Below are positions 54,223-62,905 of a DNA stretch of 64,000 nucleotides, in pieces. Position numbers and translations under genes: made by a program. Positions within the stretch are counted from its first letter, which is position 1. Every line of letters starts with the position of its first letter. Origin of the DNA: Hyphomicrobiales bacterium (GTDB lineage: Bacteria; Pseudomonadota; Alphaproteobacteria; Rhizobiales; Rhizobiaceae); assembly GCA_900471525.1 (NCBI GenBank), contig UCEZ01000008.1:1-64000 (forward strand), written 5' to 3'. The notes below the pieces were generated by a model. It was not told where the DNA came from. It made no database searches and saw only the letters and a list, made by a program, of their open reading frames with translations.

Positions 54223-54853
54223 CGGACGGAAGGATGATCTTGAGGATTTGCGCGATGCGATCGCCGCCTGCCGTATCTGTCGCGACGCACCGGCGCGCGG
54301 GCCTGACCATCGGCTTCCGCATGAGCCGCGTCCGGTCGCGGTGATTTCATCGTCGGCGAGAATATTGATCTCCGGGCAGGCGCCGGGATTGCGCGTCCAT
54401 CAGAGCGGGCTGCCGTTCAACGATGCCTCCGGCGACCGGCTTCGTTTATGGCTCGGCGTGGACCGCGAGCAGTTTTATGACCCGCGCCTTTTTGCAATTG
54501 TACCGATGGGCTTCTGCTTTCCCGGCTACGATGCCCAGGGCAGCGACCTGCCGCCGCGCCGGGAATGCGCGCCGCGTTGGCGCAGTCAAGTTGTCGATGC
54601 AATGCCGCAGATCGAGCTCGTGCTCGCCATCGGTCAATATGCGCAAGCCTGGCATCTCGGCGACCGTCGGGCTGCGACGATGACCGAGACGGTGCGCAAC
54701 TGGCGCATCCATCTCGGGTCGAATATCGGTCCGGCAGTGCTCGCCTTGCCGCATCCGAGCTGGCGCAATACTAGCTGGCTGAAGAAAAATCCGTGGTTCG
54801 AAGCGGATGTACTGCCTGTCCTGCGCGACCGGGTAGGAAAATTGATTATTTGA
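54215..54853 (+). CDS. Uracil-DNA glycosylase family protein
   Basis: The 212 residues have CRICRDAPARGPDHRLP and the UDG-superfamily block ISGQAPGLRVHQSGLPFNDA followed by GDRLRLWLG. The C-terminal motif LALPHPSWRN, with His and Ser, is the second catalytic motif of the family. Its start lies inside the end of the nuclease gene (eight-base overlap). It would remove uracil or damaged bases in the cytosol. The CxxC and later Cys residues could hold an Fe-S cluster as in family 4, but the full set is not seen. Confidence 0.85.
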   Translation: MTDGRKDDLEDLRDAIAACRICRDAPARGPDHRLPHEPRPVAVISSSARILISGQAPGLRVHQSGLPFNDASGDRLRLWLGVDREQFYDPRLFAIVPMGFCFPGYDAQGSDLPPRRECAPRWRSQVVDAMPQIELVLAIGQYAQAWHLGDRRAATMTETVRNWRIHLGSNIGPAVLALPHPSWRNTSWLKKNPWFEADVLPVLRDRVGKLII

Positions 54854-54918
54854 AAAAATTTTCTTTCATTCGGCTAATTTCTCGTTATAGAGGGAATAAT
54901 ATTCGAAGGGGGCTCTCC

Positions 54919-55407
54919 ATGGATCGTCTTGACCGCAAAATCCTGCGCTTGCTGCAGGAAGATTCCACACTCGCCGTTGCCGACCTCGCCAAAAAGGTCG
55001 GTCTTTCCACGACGCCTTGCTGGCGCCGCATCCAGAAGATGGAAGAGGACGGTGTGATCCGCGGTCGCGTGGCGCTGCTCGATCCCGGGAAGGTCAATAC
55101 CAAGGTAACGGTCTTCGTCTCGATCCGCACCAACACGCATTCCATCGAGTGGCTGCGGCGTTTTTCCGAGGTGGTCGGCGAATTTCCGGAAGTGGTGGAA
55201 TTCTACCGCATGAGTGGTGATGTCGACTATCTGCTGCGCGTCGTCGTGCCGGATATTGCGGCCTATGACGCCTTCTACAAGCGGATGATCGCCAAGATCG
55301 AAATCCGCGACGTGTCGTCGGCCTTCGCAATGGAGCAGATCAAGTATACGACACAGCTGCCGCTCGATTACATGGTGATCGATCAGGCGAAGTCGAGCGA
55401 GGACTGA
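54919..55407 (+). CDS. Lrp/AsnC family transcriptional regulator
   Basis: ATG 54919 (MDRLDRKILRLLQEDSTLAV) is used, with GGGGG upstream; the longer reading from 54793 runs through the previous gene. The 162 residues have an N-terminal helix-turn-helix (ADLAKKVGLSTTPCWRRIQK) and a RAM effector domain with VTVFVSIRTNTHS and GDVDYLLRVVVPDIAAYD. Lrp proteins sense amino acids and form octamers. Its target is not visible; the AlkD/HIBADH pair is convergent just downstream. Confidence 0.92.
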   Translation: MDRLDRKILRLLQEDSTLAVADLAKKVGLSTTPCWRRIQKMEEDGVIRGRVALLDPGKVNTKVTVFVSIRTNTHSIEWLRRFSEVVGEFPEVVEFYRMSGDVDYLLRVVVPDIAAYDAFYKRMIAKIEIRDVSSAFAMEQIKYTTQLPLDYMVIDQAKSSED

Positions 55408-55412
55408 GCGGC

Positions 55413-56102
55413 CTAAACGTTCAGCCTCTGCTGCACGGCGCTGCTTGTCAGTTCCCGGACGGCATCCTTGCCGATCCACCGGGCGGTGCGGTCGGTGCTT
55501 GCCGCCAAAGTCTCGGCAAGCGACAGGGCAGGGCCATGGCAGCGGGCGTTGCGTTTGCCGATCTGGCGCAGCGCCCAGTTGACGGCTTTCTTCACGAAAT
55601 TGCGTTCGTCGCCGGCATGGGTTTCGATCAGGCTTAGCCAGACGAGGATGGCCTCGTCCGGTTCCTCTTTCAGGTGCACGGCGCAAACGGCGACCATGGT
55701 GAACGCCGTGCGGCGGACGAACTCGCGCTCATCGGCGGCAAATTCGGGGATGAGGTCCTTCTCCAGCCGGGCCTCCACGAAGAGATCGGCAACACCATCG
55801 ACGATTTCCCAGGAATTGAATTCGCCAGCCCATTGCGTGGCCACGTCCATCGTCAATTTTTTTGGTTCGGCAGTAAAGGCTGCAAGCAGGCGTGCCTCGC
55901 GGATGCCGCTTGCCCAGAGGGTCAGCGCGCGGGTGTGATCGCGTTTGATCCGCCGCGCGATCCGCCTCAGTTCGGCATTCGAGATTCCGAGTGCTGTCGT
56001 CGTTTCGATGCCGTATCGCGCCATTCCGGCAAGATTTTCCTCCGTCCGCAGCGATTTCAGATGCGCGATGACGGCATCCGCCGGAGAGGAGGGCAACAGC
56101 AT
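55413..56102 (-). CDS. DNA alkylation repair protein, AlkD-like
   Basis: ATG 56102 overlaps the stop of the upstream dehydrogenase gene by one base (TAATG), so I prefer it over the longer frame to 56558. The 229 residues (MLLPSSPADAVIAHLKSLRT) are a HEAT-like repeat protein with LGISNAELRRIARRIKRDHT, ATQWAGEFNSWEIVDGVADL and FVKKAVNWALRQIGKRN. These match the AlkD/AlkC-type alkylpurine glycosylases that work without base flipping. Its coupling to a dehydrogenase gene is probably incidental. Confidence 0.88.
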   Translation of the reverse strand: MLLPSSPADAVIAHLKSLRTEENLAGMARYGIETTTALGISNAELRRIARRIKRDHTRALTLWASGIREARLLAAFTAEPKKLTMDVATQWAGEFNSWEIVDGVADLFVEARLEKDLIPEFAADEREFVRRTAFTMVAVCAVHLKEEPDEAILVWLSLIETHAGDERNFVKKAVNWALRQIGKRNARCHGPALSLAETLAASTDRTARWIGKDAVRELTSSAVQQRLNV

Positions 56103-56971
56103 TATTTTTCGAGCCGCGCAAGCAGCGAGGAGGTGTCCCAGCGATTGCCGCCCATCGCCTGTACGTCCGCATAGAACTGATCGACGAGCGCCGTGACCGG
56201 CAGCTTGGCGCCGTTGTTGCGCGCCTCGGCGAGCAGGATATCGAGGTCTTTGCGCATCCAGTCGACGGCGAAGCCGAATTCGTACTTGCCGGCATCCATG
56301 GTCTTGTGACGGTTTTCCATCTGCCAGGAACCGGCCGCACCCTTGGAGATCACCTCGATGACCTTCCCGATATCGAGGCCGGCCTTCTTGCCGAAATGGA
56401 TCCCTTCCGCCAGTCCCTGGACGAGGCCGGCGATGCAGATCTGGTTGACCATCTTGGTCAGCTGGCCGGAACCGGCCGGACCCATCAGGCCGACCATGCG
56501 GGCATAGGCGTCGATGACGGGCCGCGCACGTTCGAAGACATCCGGGTCGCCGCCGCACATCACGGTCAGCACGCCGTTTTCAGCGCCTGCCTGACCGCCG
56601 GAGACCGGGGCGTCGATGAAATGGGCGCCACGCGTGGTGGCGGCCGCATCCAGTTCGCGGGCGACCTCGGCCGAGGCCGTGGTGTTGTCGATGAAGACCG
56701 CGCCTTTCTTCAGGGTTTCGAAGGCGCCGTCCTTGCCTGTCGTGACCGAGCGCAGGTCGTCGTCATTGCCGACACAGGAGAAGACAAAATCGGCGCCGTC
56801 GGCGGCCTCAGCCGGCGTCGCTGTGGCGCGGCCACCGAACTCCGCCGCCCATTTTTCAGCCTTCGCGAACGTCCGGTTATAGACCGTCAGCTCGTGGCCG
56901 CCCTTGACCTTCAGGTGACCGGCCATGGGATAGCCCATGACACCGAGACCGATGAAAGCGACTTTTGCCAT
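56102..56971 (-). CDS. 3-hydroxyisobutyrate dehydrogenase family NAD(P)-oxidoreductase
   Basis: The 289 residues start with the Rossmann motif VAFIGLGVMGYPMAGHLK. The family blocks are SCVGNDDDLRSVTTGK, FIDAPVSGGQAGAENG (substrate), GSGQLTKMVNQICIAG (catalytic Lys) and KDLDILLAEARNNG. It oxidises beta-hydroxy acids or reduces semialdehydes such as tartronate semialdehyde or succinate semialdehyde; the precise substrate cannot be set from these blocks. It is the first gene of a two-gene unit with the AlkD-like gene. Confidence 0.9.
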   Translation of the reverse strand: MAKVAFIGLGVMGYPMAGHLKVKGGHELTVYNRTFAKAEKWAAEFGGRATATPAEAADGADFVFSCVGNDDDLRSVTTGKDGAFETLKKGAVFIDNTTASAEVARELDAAATTRGAHFIDAPVSGGQAGAENGVLTVMCGGDPDVFERARPVIDAYARMVGLMGPAGSGQLTKMVNQICIAGLVQGLAEGIHFGKKAGLDIGKVIEVISKGAAGSWQMENRHKTMDAGKYEFGFAVDWMRKDLDILLAEARNNGAKLPVTALVDQFYADVQAMGGNRWDTSSLLARLEK

Positions 56972-57082
56972 TCCGAATGCTCCTGTGACGCGTATCGCCA
57001 GAGACTTAGCGGAAATGGTCCGGAGGCGGAAGGGAGAAGGCTGCCGTGCGGCCGCATTTCATGAATATATGCGGCATGATAA

Positions 57083-58360
57083 TCAGGATGCCGGGACGAA
57101 GGAGCCAAGGGTGAAATAGGCGACTGCACCAGCAGCGACGGCCGCAAGCGTCGCCAAGGCGATCGTCGTCGCGTAGGGTCCTTTGCCGCCAGCGGTGAAG
57201 GCCAGCACGACTTTCGTTGTGAGATTGACCACCACCGCGATCAGGATCGCCGCGACGGCGGTGGGAATATCCACCGATGTCCCTGCCAGGCGCGCCGTCG
57301 AAAGCGTGATGGCGTCCAGATCCATCAGGCCGGACACGGCAGCGACGACAAAAAGCATGGTTTGGCCGATCTTGTCGACCAGCACCTTCGACACCACGAT
57401 AACCGCGCCGAGCAGGGCGCCGAAACGCAGCACTTCTCCAAGCTTGAATGGATTTTTGAGTTGAAGATCCGGTGCATCCTGCTTGCCGTCACCACGGCGG
57501 ACGATCAAAAAACTTGCCGCCAGCATCACGAGTACAGCCGGTACCAGCGCGATCGCCAGCGGTATCAGCAGGACAGGCGCCAGGACCGCGCCGATCACGA
57601 GGACGCGGACAAGCGACAGTGCCCCGGCAATCGTGGCGCCGGAGGCCAGTTGCCGGGCGTTCTCCGGCGCATCGGCTGCGAAGCGGGCAAAGGAGAGCGT
57701 CAGCGCCGTCGAGGACGCCAGTCCGCCGGCCGCACCGGCAAACAGGATGCCGCGACTAGGCCCGGCCACGCGGATGGCGACATAACCGGCGAAGGAGATG
57801 GCAGCGATCGTGATCGTCAGGAGCCACAGGGCAAATGGGTTCAAGGCGTCCCAGGGATCGATGGTCTCGTTCGGGAGCAGTGGCAGGGCGACAAGCGTCA
57901 TGGCCAGAAGAACGAGGGCCGCCCTGATCTCCAGCCAGGTCAATTGTTTCAGAAAACCGTGGAGGCTGCGTTTGGCTGACAGCAACGCGGTGGTGATGAC
58001 GCCGCAGGCAGCCGCAGCCCGCAAGTCGCCGACGACCGCTATCGCACCGAGAGCGAAGACGATGAAGGCCGCAACGACGGTGGTGACGCCATAATCCTCG
58101 TCTGCTTCGGATTCCCGCAGTTTGAAAACGACGAAGGCGGCGCCGAAGAGGATCAGCAGCACTGCGGGCAGGGTAGGTCCGGCGAGTGTCTGGAGATAGC
58201 CGGCAAGCCCACCGAGAAAGCCGGAAAGGCCGAATGTGCGAATGCCGGCGGTTCTGCCGCCCGAGGGCACGTCGCGGTCCTGCCAACCCCTCTCGCAGCC
58301 CACGAGGAGGCCGATGGCGAGCGCCACGCCGAGGCGCTGGAAGACTTCAACGAGTTCCAT
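57083..58360 (-). CDS. MgtC/SapB-related membrane protein, DUF4010
   Basis: ATG 58360 (MELVEVFQRLGVALAIGLLV) is chosen; a longer frame to 58432 lacks support. The 425 residues open with the MgtC-type LGVALAIGLLVGCERGWQDR and GIRTFGLSGFLGGLAGYLQ. The C-terminal DUF4010 domain has many helices (LLPNETIDPWDALNPFALWL and GILFAGAAGGLASSTALTLS). About 11 membrane helices are expected. MgtC proteins bear on Mg2+ limitation and acid stress, but DUF4010 versions are less studied. It is divergent from the binding-protein gene at 58594. Confidence 0.88.
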   Translation of the reverse strand: MELVEVFQRLGVALAIGLLVGCERGWQDRDVPSGGRTAGIRTFGLSGFLGGLAGYLQTLAGPTLPAVLLILFGAAFVVFKLRESEADEDYGVTTVVAAFIVFALGAIAVVGDLRAAAACGVITTALLSAKRSLHGFLKQLTWLEIRAALVLLAMTLVALPLLPNETIDPWDALNPFALWLLTITIAAISFAGYVAIRVAGPSRGILFAGAAGGLASSTALTLSFARFAADAPENARQLASGATIAGALSLVRVLVIGAVLAPVLLIPLAIALVPAVLVMLAASFLIVRRGDGKQDAPDLQLKNPFKLGEVLRFGALLGAVIVVSKVLVDKIGQTMLFVVAAVSGLMDLDAITLSTARLAGTSVDIPTAVAAILIAVVVNLTTKVVLAFTAGGKGPYATTIALATLAAVAAGAVAYFTLGSFVPAS

Positions 58361-58593
58361 TCGAGAATGATAGGGCCTGGCGGCGCAAGCGCAAGCGCCA
58401 TCCCTGCGTCGGCTCGGCTCGGCTCGGGACATGGGAGAATGATTTTTTGCCGGAAGAGAGTTTGCTGACCGGCTTTTCCGGTATCCAGTCCGTTTTTGAT
58501 ATTTATATAGTATATAGTTTTTATAGATTGCATCACTCTTGATGGCAGTGGCGCCGCTGTCGTGCGCCGACCAAACATCGAGAGGGATTCATC

Positions 58594-59562
58594 ATGTTCA
58601 CACGCCGACAGACACTATCGCTTTTCGGGACTGCCGCGCTTGCGGCGACACTGCCGGGAGTTGCCCGTGCCGCATCGGAGCCGCCCAAGGAATTGCGGCT
58701 TGGCTGGCAGAAGGGCGGCGTTCTGGCGCTCGCCAAGGGAACGGGCGCGCTCGAGAAACGCTTTGCCGATCGTGGCATCTCGATCACCTGGGCGGAATTT
58801 TCGTCAGGTCCGCCGCTGCTCGAAGCGCTTGGTGCCGGTGCCATCGATTTCGGTCCGACCGGCGACGTTCCTCCGCTATTTGCGCAGGCAGCCGGCGGCA
58901 ACCTGCTTTATGCTGGCACCTACCGGGGCTCTTCGGCAGGCTCGGCGATCCTGGTGCACAAGGATTCGCCGATCCAGTCGATCGGCGACCTGAAGGGCAA
59001 GCGGGTGGCGTTCAAGCGCGGCTCCAGCGCCCATAATTTTACCGTCAAGGCCTTGCGGAAAGCCGGTCTGTCCATCACCGACATTGAGGCAGCCGATCTC
59101 TCGCCTTCCGACGCAAAAGCGGCTTTTGCCAGCAACCAGGTCGACGCTTGGTCGATCTGGGATCCCTATTTTGCCGTCGCCGAGAAGGACCCGACTACAC
59201 GCGTTCTGACCACCGCCGAAGGTATCGTCGACTCCTGGAGCTATTTCCTCAGCAACGGTGATTTTACCGCCGCGCATGGGGACGTGCTGGGCGAAATCCT
59301 TGATGAGCTGGCCAAGGTCGGCGTTGCGGCGCAAAAGGATCTGGACGGCACCGTCGCCGCACTTTCGAAGATCACCGGCGTGCCGGAGGATATCCAGCGC
59401 GTGGCGCTGACGCGAAAGGGGTTCAGTCTCGCCGACGTCTCGACGCTTGGGCCGGACACCATCGCCTACCAGCAGGCGCTGGCCGACGAGTTCTTCCAGC
59501 TGCAGATCATCCCCAAGCAGCTTAATATCAGCGATATCGTCTGGAAGGGCCGGGCGAGCTGA
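58594..59562 (+). CDS. Orphan SsuA-like sulfonate ABC transporter substrate-binding protein
   Basis: The 322 residues open with a signal peptide that has two adjacent Arg (FTRRQTLSLFGTAALAATLP), possibly Tat-directed. The core ELRLGWQKGGVLALAKGTG, ITWAEFSSGPPLLEALGAG, GPTGDVPPLFAQAAGG, FKRGSSAHNFTVKALRKAG and DAWSIWDPYFAVAE follows. It parallels the ssuA product at 19672-20625 block by block. No permease or ATPase gene adjoins it, so it may serve the remote ssuBC transporter. An AT-rich stretch (TATATAGTATATAG) about 80 bases upstream of the ATG likely contains its promoter. Confidence 0.85.
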   Translation: MFTRRQTLSLFGTAALAATLPGVARAASEPPKELRLGWQKGGVLALAKGTGALEKRFADRGISITWAEFSSGPPLLEALGAGAIDFGPTGDVPPLFAQAAGGNLLYAGTYRGSSAGSAILVHKDSPIQSIGDLKGKRVAFKRGSSAHNFTVKALRKAGLSITDIEAADLSPSDAKAAFASNQVDAWSIWDPYFAVAEKDPTTRVLTTAEGIVDSWSYFLSNGDFTAAHGDVLGEILDELAKVGVAAQKDLDGTVAALSKITGVPEDIQRVALTRKGFSLADVSTLGPDTIAYQQALADEFFQLQIIPKQLNISDIVWKGRAS

Positions 59563-59584
59563 TCGGCTGATTGAAGCTTGATAG

Positions 59585-59612
59585 CGCCGCGCCCTTTGTG
59601 AGCGCGGCGTTT
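59585..59612 (+). terminator. Bidirectional hairpin between convergent genes
   Basis: CGCCGCGC and GCGCGGCG form an 8-bp stem with a nine-base loop, followed by TTT. It lies between the end of the orphan binding-protein gene and the end of the minus-strand membrane-protein gene, and could stop transcripts from both sides. Confidence 0.5.
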
Positions 59613-59616
59613 CCCG

Positions 59617-60690
59617 TCACTTATCGACGGCCTTGGACATGGCCCTTTGTGCATCGATGCTGTCAGGCAGGAACCAGGACTTTTCACCGAGGCTTTCGGA
59701 GATATCGATCCACAGCCGGCGCAAGCGGCGGACGTGGAGGTCGTCGGCGATCCATCTCAGGACATGATCGGTCGGCGTGCCTTTCTTTTCCGACGGGTCC
59801 TGGGGTTTCGCCGGTGGTTCGGCTGCTGGGGTCTGCAAGCCACCTGCCGCCGCCGGATCTCCCTCTTGCTGCGGGTTGTTTTGCGGCGCCCCCCCGTCTG
59901 CAGGTGCCGGTAATGCCAAGGCACTGTCACCACTGCCATCCTGAATTTTGCGGCTCACCCAAAGGCAATACGTGTCCGCATCGACCTTTTTGCTTTCTTG
60001 GCCATCGAAAAGTATGAGTTGGCTTTTATTGGTGTCGAGAGTTTTACGAAGGTTGGATGTCGGCATGAAAAGGATGCCGGCGCACAATTCGTCGAAGGCC
60101 CGGAACGACTGGCGGCTCATGATAGCGCGCTCCAGATCAAAGATTGTCCGAATATTGAATTCCCGAAATATCAGGAATTTCTCAGGCCCGAGAATATGGC
60201 AAAGCTGTGCTTGCGCGATCCAGTCTATGACTTGGTAGATGCCGTAGGGCGATTCGATATGCAACATGACCGGATTGTAGGCCGCGAGATTTTGGACATC
60301 GTATATGCCGCATTCCTCCAGCCGGAATCGGGTCTCGTAGTCAATGCCGTCGATGATATCGAGCGAGATGAGGCGCGTGATCGGAATATACGCGTCTTCG
60401 CTGACCTTGACCCAATTGAGATATCCGTTGGACTGGAACTTCACCATAAGAAACTTGGTGGCGCTTTGCGGTATGAGGCCTAGAAGCGGAGCGAGCCCGA
60501 ACCAGATCGGCTGGATATGTGTATCCGCCTTTGTCCAATCCACGTTTGCAGGAATGTCGGTTATGGCGAGAGCGACATTACGCAGCAGTGCAAACAGGAT
60601 GACGGTGAAGATCACCGAGGCTGTCATTTCTATGGTTTGACGCAGGAATGTGTAACTGGAAAGGTCGAATACAGCGACGGGCGGGCAAAA
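59617..60690 (-). pseudogene. C-terminal part of a frameshifted membrane protein
   Basis: From about 60680 down, the frame reads AVFDLSSYTFLRQTIEM, a membrane helix, then LISLDIIDGIDYETRFRLEE and CGIYDVQNLAAYNPVMLHIE. These two blocks resemble a helix-hairpin-helix element. A Pro/Ala-rich segment and a charged helical end follow. This part lies in a different frame from 60630-61325, which breaks off in PSLYSTFPVTHSCVKP. In the intact gene, ...VRNFAR should run into VAVFDLSSYTF. One base appears to be missing in the GCCCGCCCG run near 60678-60690. The two parts together form a protein of about 575 residues of unknown function. Confidence 0.7.
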
Positions 60691-61325
60691 TTCCGTACGG
60701 CGCCGACATAGGCTCCCGCAAACGCCAGTGACCCTATCACCGCTATTTGCCACCAGTTTCCGAACCCCTCTGCCGTTGCCGCGCACGACTTGCCGTCGAG
60801 CGACCACGCGTCGGTCCCGAGGCCGCAGTAAAGGCTTTCGTGCAGGATCGCGAAACCAAAATATGTCACGAGTATCAGCCCTAGCGACGATATCAGCAGT
60901 CTGAAGTCGGGCATCGAGCCGAAGCGGCCGACACAGTCGATCGCCCGGTTGATCTGGTCCAGCTCCCCCAGACTGTCGTAGGGCGTTTTGCCGTCCGCGC
61001 TCGTAAGCTGAAGATCGGCAGTATATTTGGATTTGACAAATTCGAACGACGGATTGGTGACGAGGCGGCCCCGAGCTGCCGACCGGTTGGCCTGATCGGC
61101 ATCGTTGTCCGTACCGCTTTCTTCGCTTGAACCGAAGACACGCAGGAAGTCTTTTATCGCGCGCAACCGCCGCAGCCGCGTCTCATGGCGGCTGTAGAGC
61201 AGCAGGATAGGTGTCAGCAACGCAAAGAGAAGCGCTATCGGGTCAAGGCCGACGGTTTGGGCGATGAAGTTGCTGACCGCCCCGAAAATACCGCCGATGT
61301 TTACCAGAGACGTATGAATATCCAT
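60630..61325 (-). CDS. N-terminal part of frameshifted membrane protein, unknown function
   Basis: ATG 61325 (MDIHTSLVNIGGIFGAVSN) follows GGGGG. The 231 residues contain one or two N-terminal hydrophobic segments (for example LDPIALLFALLTPILLLYSR), a polar middle of about 110 residues with ADLQLTSADGKTPYDSLGEL, and two more helices (FRLLISSLGLILVTYFGFAI and QIAVIGSLAFAGAYVGAVRN). The last 15 residues are out of frame with the C-terminal part (59617-60690). No family is recognised. The 240-base gap upstream of it holds its promoter and part of the GFA gene's. Confidence 0.65.
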   Translation of the reverse strand: MDIHTSLVNIGGIFGAVSNFIAQTVGLDPIALLFALLTPILLLYSRHETRLRRLRAIKDFLRVFGSSEESGTDNDADQANRSAARGRLVTNPSFEFVKSKYTADLQLTSADGKTPYDSLGELDQINRAIDCVGRFGSMPDFRLLISSLGLILVTYFGFAILHESLYCGLGTDAWSLDGKSCAATAEGFGNWWQIAVIGSLAFAGAYVGAVRNFARPSLYSTFPVTHSCVKP

Positions 61326-61566
61326 AAAATTCCCCCTTAAGTTGTGCCTGCAGCGTAGAGGGGTGTGTTTGCGCTCGTCCATAAATCGGGCGCTCTTTCA
61401 GGTTGATAATTCTAGTTTTGGTTGTGTTTTGTCTAAATAATTTAGCGTTGCCTATGTATGGGCGCAGAAGATTGTTTTCTGGCGGCTGCTTGAAGGCTCA
61501 ATCAGCCGCGATATGTCCGGACTTGAACAGCCGCGATGTGGCCGGGCAAATATGAGGACAAACTCG

Positions 61567-61942
61567 ATGGCTGAAAGACTGAACGCGTCATGCCGTTGCG
61601 GCGGCGTCAAATTTTCCATTCCGGCTGAATCCGCCGGGGTTTTCTGCTGTCATTGCGGTGACTGCCGCAAGGCTCACGGAAACTACATGGCGGTCATCGG
61701 CGCGCCGCGCAACGATGTCCGGTTCGAGGCGGATGGTACGCTGCAATGGTACAGCTATTCCGACAAGGCGCGGGTTCTGCTCGACCTGCGGCAGCCGTTT
61801 GCTCAAAGACAATATCGGCACCGATCTGCTGATGGTCTCAGCTGGCGTCATCGACGGCGATACCGGCAAACGGATCGTCAAGAACATCCTGACGGAATTC
61901 AAGGGCGACTGGTACGAACTACCGGAGACTCACGACGCCTAA
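61567..61942 (+). pseudogene. Frameshifted GFA family protein (glutathione-dependent formaldehyde-activating fold)
   Basis: ATG 61567 starts MAERLNASCRCGGVKFSIPA, with the zinc-binding CxC. It continues with VFCCHCGDCRKAHGNYMAVI to YSYSDKARVLL near 61780. The next frame contains RRGFCSTCGSRLLKDNIGTD through a normal GFA end, ELPETHDA, at 61942. The CxxC of the second half (CSTC) is only in the shifted frame. Two short deletions or one insertion near 61765-61780 separate the parts. The intact gene would encode about 125 residues. GFA proteins bind two zinc ions and are small. Confidence 0.8.
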
Positions 61943-61948
61943 GGCTTT

Positions 61949-62764
61949 TCAGCCCCGCAGCTTGGCAATCACCAGATGACCGGCGATCGGCTCGCCTTCT
62001 TCCTTGCGAACCGTGATGTCGGTCAGTTCGACAACGTCGAAACCGATGGAATCCAGACGCTCGCGGACATAGGCCTCGGCGTGGGCGAAGCGCTGGTGCG
62101 GACCGACCATGAAAGGGCGACCGGCGAAGGTATCCGCGGGCAGGGTCTCGCTTGAGAAGATGAACAGGCCACCGGCATTCATGTTTTCAACTGCGCCGAA
62201 GAACAGAGCTTCCAATGCGCCGAGATAGGGCAGCACGTCCGTCGCGGTAATGAGATCGAAGGGCTCGTCGTCATTGTCCTCGAGAAAGTCGACGACTTCG
62301 GCGACGTAGAGCGTCTCGTACACGTCTTTTTCGTGGGCGATCTCGACCATGTTTTCCGACAGGTCGATGCCGGTGATATCTTCGGCCATATCGCGCAGCG
62401 CGCCGCCGGTCAGACCCGTGCCGCAGCCCAGATCGAGGACACGGGGGAATGGGCCAAGCGTCAACGCCTGCAGCCGTTGACGGACCAGCATCGGCACGTG
62501 ATAGTCGAGCTGCTCGACCAGCACGTCCTCGAAAACATCTGCATGCTGATCGAACAGCGTCGTGACATAGGCGTCCGGCGCCTTGTCGGGCGTCTCGCCA
62601 CGTCCCATCGAGGCGATGCGAACGGCGGCTCCGCCGTGATCGTCCGGATCGATCGCCAAGACTTCTTCATAGGCTTTGACAGCCGCGTCGACGTCACCGG
62701 ATTTCTCCAGCGCGAGGGCGCGGTTGTAGGCTTCGGCGAGGGCTTCTTCATCGATCTTCTGCAT
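61949..62764 (-). CDS. Class I SAM-dependent methyltransferase with TPR-like N-terminus
   Basis: ATG 62764 (MQKIDEEALAEAYNRALALE) gives 271 residues. The first 60 form a TPR-like helical pair (ALEKSGDVDAAVKAYEEVLA). The catalytic domain has motif I VLDLGCGTGLTGGALRD and then DLSENMVEIAHEKDVYETLY and FDLITATDVLPYLGALEALF. The Asp and Gly residues bind S-adenosylmethionine. It resembles the methyltransferases with a TPR lead-in common in Rhizobiales. The target is unknown. It is convergent with the GFA gene, seven bases away. Confidence 0.9.
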   Translation of the reverse strand: MQKIDEEALAEAYNRALALEKSGDVDAAVKAYEEVLAIDPDDHGGAAVRIASMGRGETPDKAPDAYVTTLFDQHADVFEDVLVEQLDYHVPMLVRQRLQALTLGPFPRVLDLGCGTGLTGGALRDMAEDITGIDLSENMVEIAHEKDVYETLYVAEVVDFLEDNDDEPFDLITATDVLPYLGALEALFFGAVENMNAGGLFIFSSETLPADTFAGRPFMVGPHQRFAHAEAYVRERLDSIGFDVVELTDITVRKEEGEPIAGHLVIAKLRG

Positions 62765-62905
62765 GGCGGCGTCTTTACGGCGCGGGCAAACGTTTGGCAA
62801 TGCGAAAACCCGCGTTTACAGGCGTTTGCGCCCGGAAAAGCGTTTATCGCGGTCGAAATTGGGCGCATGATGGGCAAAACAACAAAAATCCGGGAGGAAA
62901 TGATC

